Assembly: GCA_964019165.1 (NCBI GenBank)
Contig: OZ025268.1
Location: forward strand, 15,906,852-15,970,851
Origin: Mastigias papua
Taxonomy: Eukaryota; Cnidaria; Scyphozoa; Rhizostomeae; Mastigiidae
Reading direction: 5' to 3'
Length of the DNA stretch: 64,000 nucleotides
Part shown: positions 1 to 12,943 of the stretch, piece after piece
Numbering within the stretch: the first letter of the stretch is position 1
Layout: each line of letters opens with the position of its first letter
Made by a program: the position numbers and the translations under genes
The notes under the pieces: model-generated
Databases searched by the model: none
What the model was told of the DNA's origin: nothing
The model's input: only the letters and a program-made list of their open reading frames with translations

Positions 1-2550
1 CACGTAATGCTATTGGTACAACGGTGCAATTGTGCCACTTCAAGAGGCCATCTGGAGACAGTAAAAGGTGATGGCGATATCGCCGTAAAGAGCCGAGGTG
101 GGACACATCAAAAGTTCGTTTATTAGAGGAGACATAGGTAATGGCAGCTTGGATGTGGGGACCCTGGGACTGTAGAGCTCTGAGTGAGGCTATCGAAACA
201 TCGGGATGCAGTTCCTCTAGTAAGTTGACACTGTGTAGGTGACTGAGGCAGTCACTGATAGCATTATTCTTAGATGGAATGTGTTCTATGTGATAGGAAA
301 ACTCGGAAAGCTGCAATGCCCAGTTCAATAACTTGCGACTCTTTGGGCTGCGTTTGCACCGGAGGAATGATGTTACACGATTATCAGTATGTAGGAGAAA
401 AGGTTTACCCAAGAGATAGTGGCAAAATTTCTCAGTAGCAAAGACGATAGCATGGGCTTCTTTCTCTACAATGTTCCACTTTGATTCAGTGTCATTGAAC
501 TTTCTACTGGCAAAAGCAACAATATAGGCTTGGCCATCACTTGAATTGCAGGCTTTGAGACATGCACCTTCACCTTTATCTGAGGCATCAACTTCAAGGA
601 TGAAAGAGTCATCACTAGTAGGTGCACGTAAAACTGGAGCAGAAGTGAGAAGCTGCTTTATGGTCTCAAAAGCTGTTTGGGCATCAGATGACCAAGAAAA
701 TGATGAGTGCGGCTTGGCAAGTTCATGTAGAGGAGCTGCAATAACAGAAAAATTGGGGATAAAGCGATCACAGAACTGGGACATGCCTAAGAACTCTTTC
801 AAGGCTTTGGCAGTTGTTGGGACTGGAAAATCTCAGATACATTGGATGCGTGCTGGGTCAACACAAATTTGGCCCTTGTCACTTATATGGCCTAAATATG
901 GCAAGGTAGTTTGGAAAAACTTGCATTTCAAAGCATTCAGTGTTAAACCCGATTGGCGAATTCGATGTAAAACTCTGCATACATTTGAAAGATGTTGTTG
1001 GAAATCAGAGCCTTTAATTACCACATCATCATAGAAGGGCGGCAGAATGCAATCACTTAAGTCTGAAAAGGTCTGTTCCATAGTACGTTGAAAGAGTGAT
1101 GACGCTGGTTTGATGTCCTGTGGCATCACATTCCAAGTCCACTGACCAAAACCATAGCCTGGGGAGAAAGCAATGATGGGTTTGACGCGAGCAGCACAAG
1201 GAATTTGGTGATATCCACTATTGAAATCAATAGAACTGACAAACTGTGAACCACAGAGTCCAGGCATTGTTGTAAGGATGGAGAAGGCCAGCCCGAATCT
1301 TTGATGGCTGGGCTAAGGAAGCGATAATCAACCACTAGGCGATAGCGATCTGTAACATTAGAGCTATTGGAAACATTCTTTTTGGCAACAGGTACTGCAG
1401 CAGCACGATAGGGGGAATCTATATGCTCAATAAGTCCATGATCTTTATAATGCTGTAACAGTTCTTTGACAATGGACTGCTGATGTAGAGGCACATGCCG
1501 TAAAGGCATCGAAATAGGAATTGAATGGGTCAGATCAAAGTCAAATTCAGTAACTTTGGCTTTACCGATTTTTGTATTAGACAAAGAGAAAATGTCAGAG
1601 AACTCAGCAAGCAAGGTCTTGGCTGCATGGAATTGTGAAGGAAGCAAATGTGTCATTTGTGAAGTCAGATGAGTCATTGGATCTGAGTCTTGAGATAATG
1701 ACAAGGGTTGTGTGGAATCTAATGAAGTTAGGGCATTGATTGATTCCTTAGAAAGGGCTGAGAATTCATCAAAGTCAGATGTCCCCAGGGCAACTTTGGT
1801 GCCCTTACCAATTACTTTGGAGACATTAGAGCAATTAATAATTGTTGTGTGCACACATGAATTTTGATGAATTAATTGGTTTAGAGATGGTACCACTTTA
1901 AGATGAAGCCGTTCTTCAAAAGGTAAATGGTCATCAATGAGAACAGCTGGTGCCGAAACTGGACACAAGGCATCAAGGGAAGATCCTTTTGCTATTGTCG
2001 GAATACGTAAAGCTTGACCGGGTGGAATAGTGTACTTGGCGGTAGTCATGAAAGCAATGTTATCCTGAACAGAACGTTGAGAAGATATAGAGGTAATGGA
2101 CTGTTCCAAATGGAGAATGTTTCTGGAATTATCAACACCCCAATCGCTAAACTTGTTGAGGAAACTCAAACCAATAATGCAAGAATAAGGCAACTCATCA
2201 ATTATTATAAATTCAACAGTATGTGATACAGCTGGTTGTCCTATTACAAGTGGTACTTTTATTGTGCCAGAGGGCTTCATCATTTTTCCATTGGCATCAA
2301 GGAGACCTGGACCAAAATAAGGCGTTAATGTTAAATTCTGCAAACATCGACTTCCGGTAAAACATCTTCTAGCTAGACAGCAAATAGTTGCACCTGAATC
2401 AAGCATCATAGAAATGGTCTGACCATTTAGTGTGCCAGTGATCCAAAGCAATTTTGATTCATTTAACAAAGATGGTCGAGATTCATGTTCGTGAGGGGCC
2501 ATTGACATAATGTTGGCTGGCACAGTATGACCCTTTACTGGGGGCCCCAA
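1..2550 (-). pseudogene. pol: Gypsy Pol: protease, reverse transcriptase, RNase H (frameshifted)
   Basis: The 5' part (2550-1126) has an aspartic protease motif DSGATICCL near residue 52, followed by the RT thumb/finger region with RLVVDYRFLSP. The reading frame then shifts near 1265-1130. The RT palm continues in another frame (1267-833) with a YDDVV catalytic box. Below 833 the RNase H domain can be read in a third stretch: D in EVDASDKG, E in VEKEAHAIVFA and D in HTDNRV. The end reaches a segment just before the usual H2C2 integrase zinc finger. Breaks near 1130 and 840 make it a pseudogene. Function in life would be reverse transcription of the element RNA. Confidence 0.85.
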
Positions 2551-2651
2551 AAGTTTCCCGACTGCTGAGAAGTCGCTTGTTGCTACCTAAAAGCCAAACA
2601 ATCACACTGGATGTGACTTAAACCATTGCAAAAATAGTAGCGAATAGGTTG

Positions 2652-3506
2652 TCATCCTCTTCCCTGTGCAGGGCGCAACTGACTATCTCCCATAAAGCCT
2701 TGAGAAAAACCTCTGCGTGATTGCCCGCGGCTGCTCCGCAGAGAATAAAAAACGGAAGTGCCTTGGCGCTGATGGGATGGCCTGAACGGAAGCTGCTGCT
2801 TAATGGCATTAATCTGCTCTTGTTGTTCGTCGAACTTCCGCATTGCAAGCTGATTTTGTTCTTCAAACTTACTGGATAAAGAGAGAACTGCCTCCAAAGT
2901 TTGATCTGATGGAGGTGCAGCAGTCAAAACAGTGTCAGGAACCATGGGGGCAGCAGTGGATGGCAAAGAAAGATGAACCGAAGCATCACGGCTAGCTTTG
3001 AGCAAATCTTGATGAGAAACCTTTTCGTCATACGGATTAGAGCAGAAGATGAATATATTTCTTCGCAAAGTATCTGAAATCCCTTGCAAAAACTTGCGCT
3101 TTACGGCATGGTTGATGACGTTAGTTTTAGCTTGAGGGTCAGCAGCTTTGTATAGTTGTAAAAGATGAGTCTTGAATTCTTCCTCACTTTCACCGATCCT
3201 TTGCACGCAACGCTCAAAAGCGGTCATGTGTGCCTCGCGGTCGGAGTCAGAGTCAAAAACGGCATTGAGTTGCTTTTTAAGCTCACTATATTTTTGTGGG
3301 GCGCCTTTTTCTTCTTCAAATTGATCTAGGACGGCTTTAGCACGGCCATCAACACATAGCATAAGGATTTGTCCAACCACGAGGTCCTCAAACTTCTCAG
3401 CGATAACGCAACATCTGTCAAAATTACGAAGCCATTGGCGTAAATCAACATTGCCATCGCCAGTGAACTTTTCTAACTTGGACAAAATGATGTTGAAGGA
3501 AGACAT
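2652..3506 (-). CDS. gag: Gypsy Gag-like capsid protein
   Basis: This ORF of 284 residues is the first after the LTR and primer site. It has the layout of a Gypsy capsid: an N-terminal segment with KFTGDG and LRQWLRNFDR, a helical region with YSELKKQLNAVF, then a segment with EEEFKTHLLQLYKAA. A basic, glutamine-rich C-terminus follows. A zinc knuckle would be expected next: in the following bases a partial C...GH...C remnant can be read only across a stop. The protein would form the retrotransposon particle. The family call is firm because pol follows in the expected position; the ORF itself looks intact to its stop. Confidence 0.8.
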   Translation of the reverse strand: MSSFNIILSKLEKFTGDGNVDLRQWLRNFDRCCVIAEKFEDLVVGQILMLCVDGRAKAVLDQFEEEKGAPQKYSELKKQLNAVFDSDSDREAHMTAFERCVQRIGESEEEFKTHLLQLYKAADPQAKTNVINHAVKRKFLQGISDTLRRNIFIFCSNPYDEKVSHQDLLKASRDASVHLSLPSTAAPMVPDTVLTAAPPSDQTLEAVLSLSSKFEEQNQLAMRKFDEQQEQINAIKQQLPFRPSHQRQGTSVFYSLRSSRGQSRRGFSQGFMGDSQLRPAQGRG

Positions 3507-3525
3507 ACTGAAGTGGTGCGGTTCG

Positions 3526-3543
3526 AAAATACTCCTGACACCA
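3526..3543 (-). promoter_or_regulatory. Primer binding site, tRNA-Leu type
   Basis: The minus strand reads TGGTGTCAGGAGT immediately downstream of the LTR. This is complementary to the CCA-tailed 3' end of eukaryotic tRNA-Leu, as described for sea-urchin SURL-like Gypsy elements. It lies one base after the LTR end, as expected for minus-strand priming. Confidence 0.6.
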
Positions 3544-3544
3544 G

Positions 3545-3759
3545 TGTAGTAAACAAATAGTAGAATAACTAGTAGCTCAATAATATCGATCTTTCACAAG
3601 GCCTACTATAAAATCAATCAAACTCAGAATGAGACTAAGCTATATTTATTGGGTCTGTATTGTCTCTATTGTTTAGAGGGGACAACAGATATCGCAGAAT
3701 TTGTGTGCCATGATATTAGGCTCATCCCTGCCGGAGGATATAGTTTTTCCCAATCAACA
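3545..3759 (-). repeat. 5' LTR of the Gypsy element
   Basis: On the minus strand the segment starts TGTTGATTGG and ends TACTACA, giving the TG...CA ends expected of an LTR. It contains an AATAAA hexamer and directly precedes the primer binding site. The 3' edge is well fixed by that site. The 5' edge is inferred from the TG dinucleotide, because the partner LTR is not in the window. Confidence 0.55.
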
Positions 3760-5171
3760 CTTTGGAGGTCTTCCCTGTTATAGTTTTTCATGTTGCGAAC
3801 AGAAAATAACACATCTATAGATTATAACAGATAAAGACTTGACATTACAGAGAAGACTAAAGAAAACCTTTCCGCAAAGCAAACTTGAACAAGTTTATAA
3901 AGCCTACCTTCGCTATATTTATAGAAATGGCTATAGTAGTGTTACTTGCACCAATTTATGAAAACTAACTGAACTCAAGAAACCCATTGAAGAGGCACAA
4001 AATGCAAAGACAGTTGGGCATGTTAATGGCTCTCAGTTAAAAACTTCTCTTTTTGACACAGGAGTTATAACTCATAAAATCCTTCACAGGCTTAATCCCG
4101 AGAATCCGAAAAATAAATCTACTCGCAAGTTTCTTGCAAAATAACTAGAAGTCAGTATGATTTGCAAATCCAGAGATTGCGTTTAGAATATGTTAACGCA
4201 GTTTCTACTTTAAAGGACTAAGGATATGTCATTAGCAACCACAGCGGAAAAGGACTGGAACAAAATAGCATGTACTGTACGAAATAGGTAGTATGAAGTA
4301 TAGAAACTGTTAGCCATGATTACAAGGATTTAGAGATCACCTTCTGAGCCGGAAGCGCTCAAACACCGAACCCTTGGTAGAGTAGCAACATCTTTAATAG
4401 GTATATAACTTTTGCATTTGCATTTTATTTCTCTTTTGCATTGTATTGAGCACCTATCTTTAAATTTTGATCGGTATGCTTTCATGAAAATTTAAGATTT
4501 GTATGCCAACATGCTAAAAAAACTATAAAACACATAATGCTGACCAGGGAACAATAGGAAAGTGCAAACAGAGACAATAGCCCGCCAAGCACGTGTAGAA
4601 GTTCCCCTTGTACCGGCAATATCTCGTGAATTCTCTGCCATACTCTGCAAACCGGGTCTGAGAAGTACCTTTCAAGCCATTCTATATGGTCGGTAAAATC
4701 ATCACACTTGCACAAATGCTAATACGGTCAGTAATAAAGAATAAACGTTGGCAATAATTGTAGTCATATATGTGAGAGAGAAAAATTATGGGCGGTTGGG
4801 GCTATAGCCCCTCCACTTTCTTTCCATTTCAGCACCCTTTTATATCCCTCCATTGTTAATCTGCCCACTCGAGCCCCCCACCCCCCACCAAAATGTTGCT
4901 ACGCCCCTGCATCCACTCTCTCTGATGACTACCAATTTGTTTACGAAAGCTTTCGAACTCTGGGATAGTTTGGCCTCGATATGAAATTTTAGCAGATTTC
5001 GGTCAATCCGGCAAGAGTAACACTGGTGGAGAAGTAAATGTAGAGTATCTCTTAAGTATATGCCACTGGTCTAGATACAATCTTATAGTAAATCAGTGCT
5101 GTATACCAGATGCTTTTTTCCGGTGTTCCATGTGAATAATAAAAGCCTTATTCCATTCCAATTCATACAAG
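3760..5171. other. Non-coding, repeat scraps
   Basis: No convincing gene. Near 4080-4140 a short stretch resembles a decayed ORF but I do not recognise it. The segment ending near 4910 on the minus strand begins CAGGGGCGTAGCAAC, a typical outer end of hAT-type or related MITEs, followed by pyrimidine-rich runs on the plus strand. Confidence 0.4.
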
Positions 5172-8100
5172 ATGTCTCCGAAGAGTAAAGATCTCAAAAG
5201 GAAAAAGCCAAAGAAATACTATTGCAGTAATGCTTCAAAAAAGGTTAGTATCAACGTTGCGTTTTTTGTTGTTGTTTTGTTATGATCATACGTCAACTAA
5301 GAAGAGAATACATTTTAATGTCTTTATATTACTGTCTCTTTTCATTCTTTCTTTAACTACGGGTGTTTAGTTTTGGGGTCTTTCGTCTGTCATTATATCA
5401 CGTACAAAAATGTGATAAAGTGCATAAAGTTTGAACCTCTTATTCCCATTCAAGTCTCACATTCAAGTCTTCTAAAGTGCTGAAGCTTGAAGATCCACTC
5501 AAATTGAATATCCTGACTTTCATATATGCAGATCTGTTAATAGTCTATCTCCATAAGGGACCAGTCATTGATTCTTCCAAGGGAGAGGGTGGAAGATATC
5601 TAGGAGAGGGGCCAAAGTTCTGTGCACTCAGAGCTGAAAGAGGGGATGAAAAATAAAGAGGATTTTAAAAGAAGGAATATGGAGTTTCTTCTAAAGTCCT
5701 GGAGCAGGGAACAAAATTGTTACATAAATCTGAGAGGGGGTGGAGACAAAAATTCCATGAAATATATGAGAATGTCTTCCACCCCTTCCCCAAAGTAATT
5801 ACTGACCCATCCCTATCTCTCTATTTTGCATCCAAGATTATTTTGTATATAGTTCTATCATGCTAGACCAGGAATAGGTGATCTGTACACAATTCATCAT
5901 ATAGCACAACTGTGTATGGCCTTCAGTCAATAAAGCACCATGGCTCATCATTATGGAAAAATATCGCTACCTACAATTATTGACTTTTTTCAAGCTACTT
6001 ATTTGGTTTGGTCTGCATTGAAAACATATATTCTTGATCAGTACTGATGCAATTGTTTATCCAGTTTGTTTTTGTGTACTAACTAGTCTCGCTTTGCTTT
6101 TTTAATTAAGCAAGTAATTAGCCTGCAGTTGCTAGGTTTTGTTAATTTGGGGGGGCTTCATCTTGCTTAGTGAAGCTATGTCAAAGCCTCCTCCTTACTC
6201 TAACAAACCATGTTAGAATTTAGTTTTCTGTTATGTCTACCCTTGAGTTGCAGATAAATGTCCCCCCACTTATTAATTGTTCACCCAGGATGGACATCCT
6301 CATTCCAGACACCTTTTATTATTTTTGTGTTTGTATTTTGATTGAGTAGCAAATAATAGGAGAAAATCATGTTTTTCACTTTATTTACAGTGGAAATAAG
6401 TTGTGAAACTTGTCCATAGCTATTACAATTAGAGAAATTTTCCATCCACCCCACTTATTTCAACCCCCCATATATTTGGGACTTAAAAGGGTAATGTTAT
6501 ATTAATTTTATCTACTGTCCTTCACATTCTTATTACTTTCTTGTTACACATATTTTTTGTGTAGTATTTAAGTTGTAATGTAATGGTTGAAACAAATGAA
6601 CTTTGAACTTTTTTAGTTTACTGGTTTTTGCATTACATAAAAAGTGGTATATAATGGATAGTGCTTGGCTGCTCAAAAAGTTATCAAAACTCAATATTTA
6701 GTGGATTTCTGAAAACTAGGAAAACTGATAAGTTGAATAAGTTGATACACACTTGAAATACCAATTTTCACACAAGCCCTTCATCTCTTTTGCTAAATTT
6801 GCATGGATTTTGTATGAATATTTTTCAGTGTTATGTTTTTATAGTACCTCTATGTAACACTAGAGTGTTGCACAATCACAAATATTATTGCTAGGAAAAT
6901 CTTATGAAAGTTCAGTGCTGAAATCATGGAAAAACTAAGAAAGTTTCAGTACTGACTGGAGAACTTTCTTAGATAAAATGTGTATACTTGTCCGTGATGA
7001 TAGAGTTGTGAAATGGCACTATTTTTCATGTGCATACTCTATTATATTAGTCTTGCTTCATTAATATGGTTTATATCAGTCTTTAGAAACAGTGCTCAAT
7101 AAAAGTATTGAAGATACTTTACCACAGTAGTGCTTTCCTATTTTGCTTGTAGCCTCGAGTTGTCTGTAGTTGTTGTACATGCTCATTATAGCTCCTTGGC
7201 AGTGTCCTTGGTGTTGGTGAACTTGCTATCTTTATGTTCATGTACTAGAAAAAGGTGGAGGAATTGGAACCTGGTTTAAAGGGATTTCTTATAACATGCA
7301 ATGAAAAGCGAGAGGGATTGGTCATTTCTGAAGCATACAAGCTGCTAAATGAGGTATGAAATATGTTTTAATGTAAGAGATCCTTTCCAAAATAGCACAT
7401 AGGTGTATGATGAGTTTATGAAAAATTGAAGTCAAAGTAGTTGTTGAATGTTGGAGACATTATTGCTATCAAAACCATTTTTCTTTGTGACTTCAGCTCT
7501 CCAAGCACAACCCCTGTAAACAGTAGTTTCATTAATCTAGTCAATGCCTATAGTAGATGAAAAGTAAGAAAGGAATGTCTTAGGCATGTTTATATTTGCT
7601 AGGTAGCTATCAGATGTTCTATATTCATACCCATAAAGCATTTCTGCTCCTTTGTGCATATTGATGTAGCAAAGCAGTTGCTGTAGCTTATATTCTTCAA
7701 CTGCATTTTGAATTTGGATTAAATCCCTTGATTTTAGTCTAACAGCATGAGATTTCTTTTCATTCATGACTGTCATTTTGTTATGACTAGTATGCTGATA
7801 TCATTTATGGACCAGAATTTTTTGATACTGAAGGGACACAATCACATGAGGATCAGAGTTGCGACAATTCTAATGATCAGAGTATAGAGGAAGCACTTAA
7901 GAAGGAAATAGAACATTTAAAATGTAAGCAGCTGGCTGAGAGGAGATTTCAGTCTGTGAAGACAAAAGTGAAAAATATTATGTTCATAAAAACAACACTT
8001 GAGAATCCTGCAAAATTAGTTAGTGCTATTTTCAATGATATTGAGGAAAAGCAATTGAAGAAAACAAGGTATGTACAGTACTGTGTTTCGCACCAATAAT

Positions 8101-11100
8101 TCCTTTATGACCAACTAGCAATGGGCTTACAGATTCTTATATCCTAAAGTTTTCTATTTGCTTGTAGTCTCCTAAAACATTTCACCATTACCAGATATTT
8201 CATTATGCACTATGAAGATCCAGTATTTGTGTGTTTTTTTGTTTTAGAAAATACATTGCAATCATCAAGGGCAGTACAGCAATATTTTTGTGGGAGGGCT
8301 CCAGTGAAATAGACATAAGTTGGAGGGATATATTGAGCACTTAAACTGGGATAAAGCATAGGGGCCACTATTTGCCCCCATACTGTGCTCTACTATGGAA
8401 TAATAAATGTTAACTTCAAGTAAAAGTATATGTAAAGAATTGTAGCCCTTTTGACCTGATTTCAAACAAGCAAATTTATAGTAACACCCAACCAATGAAA
8501 TGCATTTTAACTTAGATATTCTAGATTTATCCAAGACCTGTAGCATAGCAAGTAAGTTCCTCTGTGTGAGGAACTTTGTTCATATGTTACCTAAATAACA
8601 TAAGGAGATACTGAATAGTTCTTTGTATTTTCCATAGCTTATAGTAAAATATACTTTACATTTGCTGCTAAAAAGTGGATTGGACTATAGCCTCCCCCAG
8701 CCTCCTACACCCCCCCCAGCTCTCCCAATTGTTGTGATAAGATGTTAGAATAATTCTTAGGAGTGAGCATCTTATGGAATTGCTAGTATTCATTGCAAGG
8801 CTTTTCTGAGCCCGTCACTGGAGTCATTGCTTTTGTCAGTCAGCCATGCCTGTTACATTAGACTATTAGAGTTTCCAGATTACATCAAACCAAATCTTAA
8901 GTCTATCACTCAAAAACTAACCTACCTAAAGTCATTCATCCAAATCAATGAGAATAGTTGATTTATTCAATTCAGTGCACAAGATCAACTTAATTCAATA
9001 TGCAGCAGTACCAGTAGATTCCTAGGCTAGTAGATGTGTCAGGACATGTTTAGTTGAAATAGCTAGTACCACTTGCTTCCACAGTCCTATAAAAAACTAC
9101 ACCCAACCCTAAGGAGAAGAAATTGCACCTTTTCTTGGTAGTGTGTCCAGAGTGCCTCATTGATTATTGTTAGGTCATATAATTCTCAAGTTTTATTCAA
9201 GTGGCCCTGCCTTTTTCATTATGCAGAGGGTTATATACAAGTGTGCTGATGACAATGCATTAGCATACCTTCGGTGTTTTTTTATCGGAGTAGAGTAGAG
9301 AAGCATTTTAAGGTTAGATCTAAAATCCCAGGGATTATATCACATCCAGTGAAAATGTCAAACTGTAAAGTGTGCCACTCTATTTGGCAACTGAATTTTT
9401 GTGCCATCTAACCTTTGCAAGAAAACTGCATGGCAAAAAGACATTCTTGAACCACTTAAAGCCAAGAAGGAAGTTTTGGATCTATGTTTTGTACACTTGA
9501 GCTATATCTATTATCCTTTTCTTTCTTCTATATATTTTGCGTCTTAGAAATCAGTATAGAAAATCAATAGAATATCAGGTAATGTGATGAGATCTCTGTA
9601 CTACTATCACAAAGTTTCCTGCAGTAGTCTAATGCTGAAACAAACATACTGTGTTATGCAAGTTACTTGTGAAAAGACAAATCATTTTGAAACCTTCAAA
9701 ACTATAAAAACCTAAACCCATGATTTATGAACTATGTCTTTTGGTTTGTATTATTCATTTTATATTATTCATATAAACTGAGTCCATTTTGATCAAATCA
9801 AGGAGCTTTTTGATCTACTAGCCTTGGGCTTAAGGAGATGTAGTACCATGTCTTGAATTGTTGCCAAACGAACTAAAATCATCTGAAACCATTAACTTGC
9901 TTGTAGTACCTTCCTTTTCTTCATATTTTAAACGTATATTAATTCATTGATATTTTTGCAAATTTCCTTGTTTATCAACCCACCCTATTAACATTAGTTA
10001 TCTTGTATACATGATTATCTGTGTATATATAATGAACACAGCTGCCTATGTGGTATGTTATCAAAATCTCATTTTGACTTTGAAACTTGTGTCTCAAACC
10101 ACAGCTTTATCATGACACAGAAAGGAGTGAACATGAAAAGTCAATTTTTGTAGTGTTAACAACTGAGCAAACCCTTGCTACAAATGATGACAAGCCTAAG
10201 TGCAGCAATTCAGCTAAACATTTAGGTCCATTTCCAAATCTTTTGGTATGATATATGTGTATTTTATCCACACTTTTGTTATCTTTTTATATTGGTGTAG
10301 TGATTGGCAACATGTTATTTTACTATAATTTAGAAAAGTTTAGATTCTGAAGTATTTACTATTTGTGATTTTCAAAATCATAGTAGACATGTGTAAATGT
10401 TTTTAATTGCATAGCTTTTGTATTTTAGATATTGTATGAAACTTTTGCCTGTCATAAAGACTTGCTATGCATCAGAGAAAGCGATTAAACTACAAATAGA
10501 AGAACTTTTCAGAGAATTTTTTCTCAAAGGGAGAGATGAGGCAACTGTAAGTGCTACTGAACTTTCTTTCATTTATTCACTCACTTTATGAATAAAGCCC
10601 TCCGATCTGCTGATGATATCCGTATTTGTTAAGTACATTTGTTATACCTAGATTTGTTGGTTGGTTGGTTGGTTGGTTGGTTGGTTGGTTGGTTGGTTGG
10701 TTGGTTGGTTGGTTGGTTGGTTGGTTTGTTGGTTTGCTGGTTGGTCCGTCGGTCAATCGGTCGGTCAATCGGTCGGTCAATCGGTCGGTCGATCGGTCGG
10801 TCGATCGGTCAGTCGGTCGGTTGGTTGGTTGGTTTATTAGCATTATAGTTGTTTTAACAATTGTTAGGTATATTGCCCTCTGCACTATCCAAGTCAGTTG
10901 TATCCTAGGGCAAAACTTGTTCAAGTGATATGTCTCTACCTTGATGGTTTTGCTTTCGAGTTCTTAAGTATCACTACACAGCAAAAGCATCATTTGTCTT
11001 TCTGGTGTTTCCTTTATAAGTACATCTTTCTTGTAGTTGAAAGTTTTGGCTTATCAATTCGTTAATTTTAATCTTCAATTTGTACCTATGATTTTTTCAT

Positions 11101-12307
11101 TTTTTGTACTGTTCCCCGTTCTCAAAGGGACAGCACACTCACAAATCTTCTATTTGCCATCAATTCTCGTAGAAACATTAAAACACTGATTTTCTTTTTC
11201 AGTACTGTATTGTATTCAAGGCAAGGTGCAATAGCACTATCAAGCGTGATAATATTGTTCCTGAGGTTGCAAAAATCATTGAAAACCTCAATGAAGATTG
11301 GAGAGTCAACTATCATAAGCCTGATTTTGTTATCACTCTCGATATTATAACGGTAAATGCAAAATACACTTTTTTCTAGCAAACTTAGAAATGCAATTAC
11401 ATTGGTTTAGGATCACTAATAACCATAATCACATTATAGAGACAAACTACCTTACTGTCATAAAAATTGCTCTATGCTACTCTCAACAAGAATGGACACA
11501 GGGTCATCGAGTTCCCAATAAGAATAGCACATTCCATGTGCACCACAAAAGTATAGTTTGTCGACAAAACTTTACGAAAATAAAACACTACGGCACTAAT
11601 TACGGAGAACAGCGGATGCTGCAATTTGCTTAGAAGCATCGGATAGCTCTACCCCCAATCCGACAAGCATGGCAGGCATATCCCCTATTGAGACCCCCAA
11701 AGAGGATTCTCCACACCCAACAGAAGGCAGAGGCACCAAACTAGTGAAGGACACCCGGAAGCTTGTGGGATAGTGGCCTTAAATTTGGTCTGTATCTAAC
11801 TCTGGTCTGCTGATTCAGTTTGGAAATCCCTTGTATCTACCATGTTTTATTGATGATGGTTAATTCTTAATTTATTTGTGTTGCTGTATTGCTAACTAAG
11901 TAATTTATAATCGCTCATGAATTGTGACTAGTTTTAGAATACCATTCCTCATAATTTTTTCTCCTGGCTCACGTTTTTTCTACTGATAACCACTTGTACT
12001 AAATATTCCCTTTTTAATTCAGAATGTCTGTGCAGTTGCCATACTGAAGGATTTCCACCGTTTCCGTAAGTACAATTTACAATTGATGGCACAAGACAAA
12101 ATCAATGAAGGAGATCAGCAGCAGGCAGAAAAGGAATCGGCTGTTGAAGATCTTAAACCACATAGCGGAAAACTTATTGATATTTTATCACAAGATGAAA
12201 ATAGCAAATCGGAACTGGGTGAAGTCGATAATTGTACAGCAGACAGAAACAATCAGCCTCAAGATATTGAAAAGTCCACGGTAGAGGATAGTACCGAAGA
12301 AGGATAG
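5172..12307 (+). CDS. THUMPD1: THUMP domain-containing protein 1 (tRNA acetylation adaptor), six exons
   Basis: Exons: 5172-5243, 7249-7353, 7791-8068, 10429-10546, 11203-11352 and 12023-12307, all bounded by GT/AG with compatible phases, giving about 335 residues. Exon 1 encodes a short lysine-rich start ([15 protein letters not shown]). Exon 2 has the conserved [13 protein letters not shown] and EAYKLLNE. Exon 3 has [10 protein letters not shown], an acidic linker, [16 protein letters not shown]. Exon 4 carries the [11 protein letters not shown] segment of the THUMP domain. Exon 5 has [15 protein letters not shown] and ITLDII, and exon 6 [19 protein letters not shown] followed by a hydrophilic acidic tail. 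This order matches animal THUMPD1 throughout. In other animals and yeast (Tan1) the protein binds tRNA and helps the NAT10/Kre33 acetyltransferase make N4-acetylcytidine in tRNA-Ser and tRNA-Leu. The introns hold only simple repeats and unrecognised sequence. Confidence 0.95.
10655..10832 (+). repeat. (TTGG)n and (GGTC/GATC)n microsatellite in THUMPD1 intron 4
   Basis: About 70 bases of pure TTGG units pass into interrupted GGTCGGTCAATC and GGTCGGTCGATC units, then back to TTGG. Long ORFs on both strands here are products of the repeat, not genes. Confidence 0.95.
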
Positions 12308-12670
12308 TTTAAAAGCTAAATGTTTCTTTCCATTCAATATACCAATGAAGAATATTGAGTTTCATTATTTGGTTTCATATATTTTATCTTTGTGTTAGAC
12401 CAGTGCCTAGTTGTTGTTCAACCCAGAATTTAGGAACGAGAGTCTTCTTACCTCTCTGCCGTATTTATATATACAACAAACATTCCGATTTTTCATTCAA
12501 ATTTAACTCTGTCATGGACTCACTTTTAGTTTCTTCATTAACGTTTATTAGCTTGTTCCATACTTTTTGGGTAGGCAGAAGTTGGGTAAATAAAAACTGG
12601 ACGAGACAAAAGGGTGGGTAAAAAATTTCAAGTTGTGCTTTAAAAAATATAATCTTGGTCAACAAAATTT

Positions 12671-12943
12671 TTATTCGTCAGATTGTGCTACTTTGTTCGT
12701 TGAATCATCAGATTCAACATAAAATTCTTCAGCACAAGAAGGTTTTATGCATCTTTTCTTTTTGGCATTTTTTGACCTCTGTTCCTCTTTCCTACGTAGC
12801 TTTCTCTTCTTATCTGCTAAATAGATAGATTGGGGAGGGGACCTCTTCTCAAGCTGACAGAGAACAAAGCCAATATCATCTATGATTGCGGTCGGAATTA
12901 TCAATTTACTGATGAACTCGATATAAGAGGCAAGTGTAGGTAA
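12671..12943 (-). CDS. Possible terminal exon of a convergent unknown gene
   Basis: The frame open on the minus strand ends with a lysine/arginine-rich segment (DKKRKLRRKEEQRSKNAKKKR, residues about 48-68 of the open frame), followed by an acidic serine-rich tail. Just before these is a hydrophobic segment IIDDIGFVLCQLEKRSPP. It points toward the THUMPD1 3' end, about 360 bases away. The TAA stop lies inside an AATAAA hexamer (GAATAAAA). A MITE is inserted directly upstream at 12944, so any true 5' boundary or acceptor may have been displaced. I do not recognise the family. It may be a real last exon or just an open stretch. Confidence 0.3.
   Translation of the reverse strand, partial: LPTLASYIEFISKLIIPTAIIDDIGFVLCQLEKRSPPQSIYLADKKRKLRRKEEQRSKNAKKKRCIKPSCAEEFYVESDDSTNKVAQSDE

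Larger units (their letters stand above)
1..3759 (-). mobile_element. Gypsy LTR retrotransposon, 5' part, decayed
   Basis: Reading on the minus strand from 3759, the order is a 215-bp LTR, a primer binding site, gag, protease, reverse transcriptase and RNase H, and the element runs off the window at base 1 just as an integrase zinc-binding region would begin. The protease-RT-RNase H order without a preceding integrase is that of Ty3/Gypsy elements. At least one frameshift and several stops interrupt pol, so this copy cannot be active. The second LTR and integrase lie outside the window. Confidence 0.9.

Noticed and set aside
10586..10928. ORFs over the (TTGG)n repeat
   Set aside because: WLVGWLVG and related strings come from the microsatellite inside an intron.
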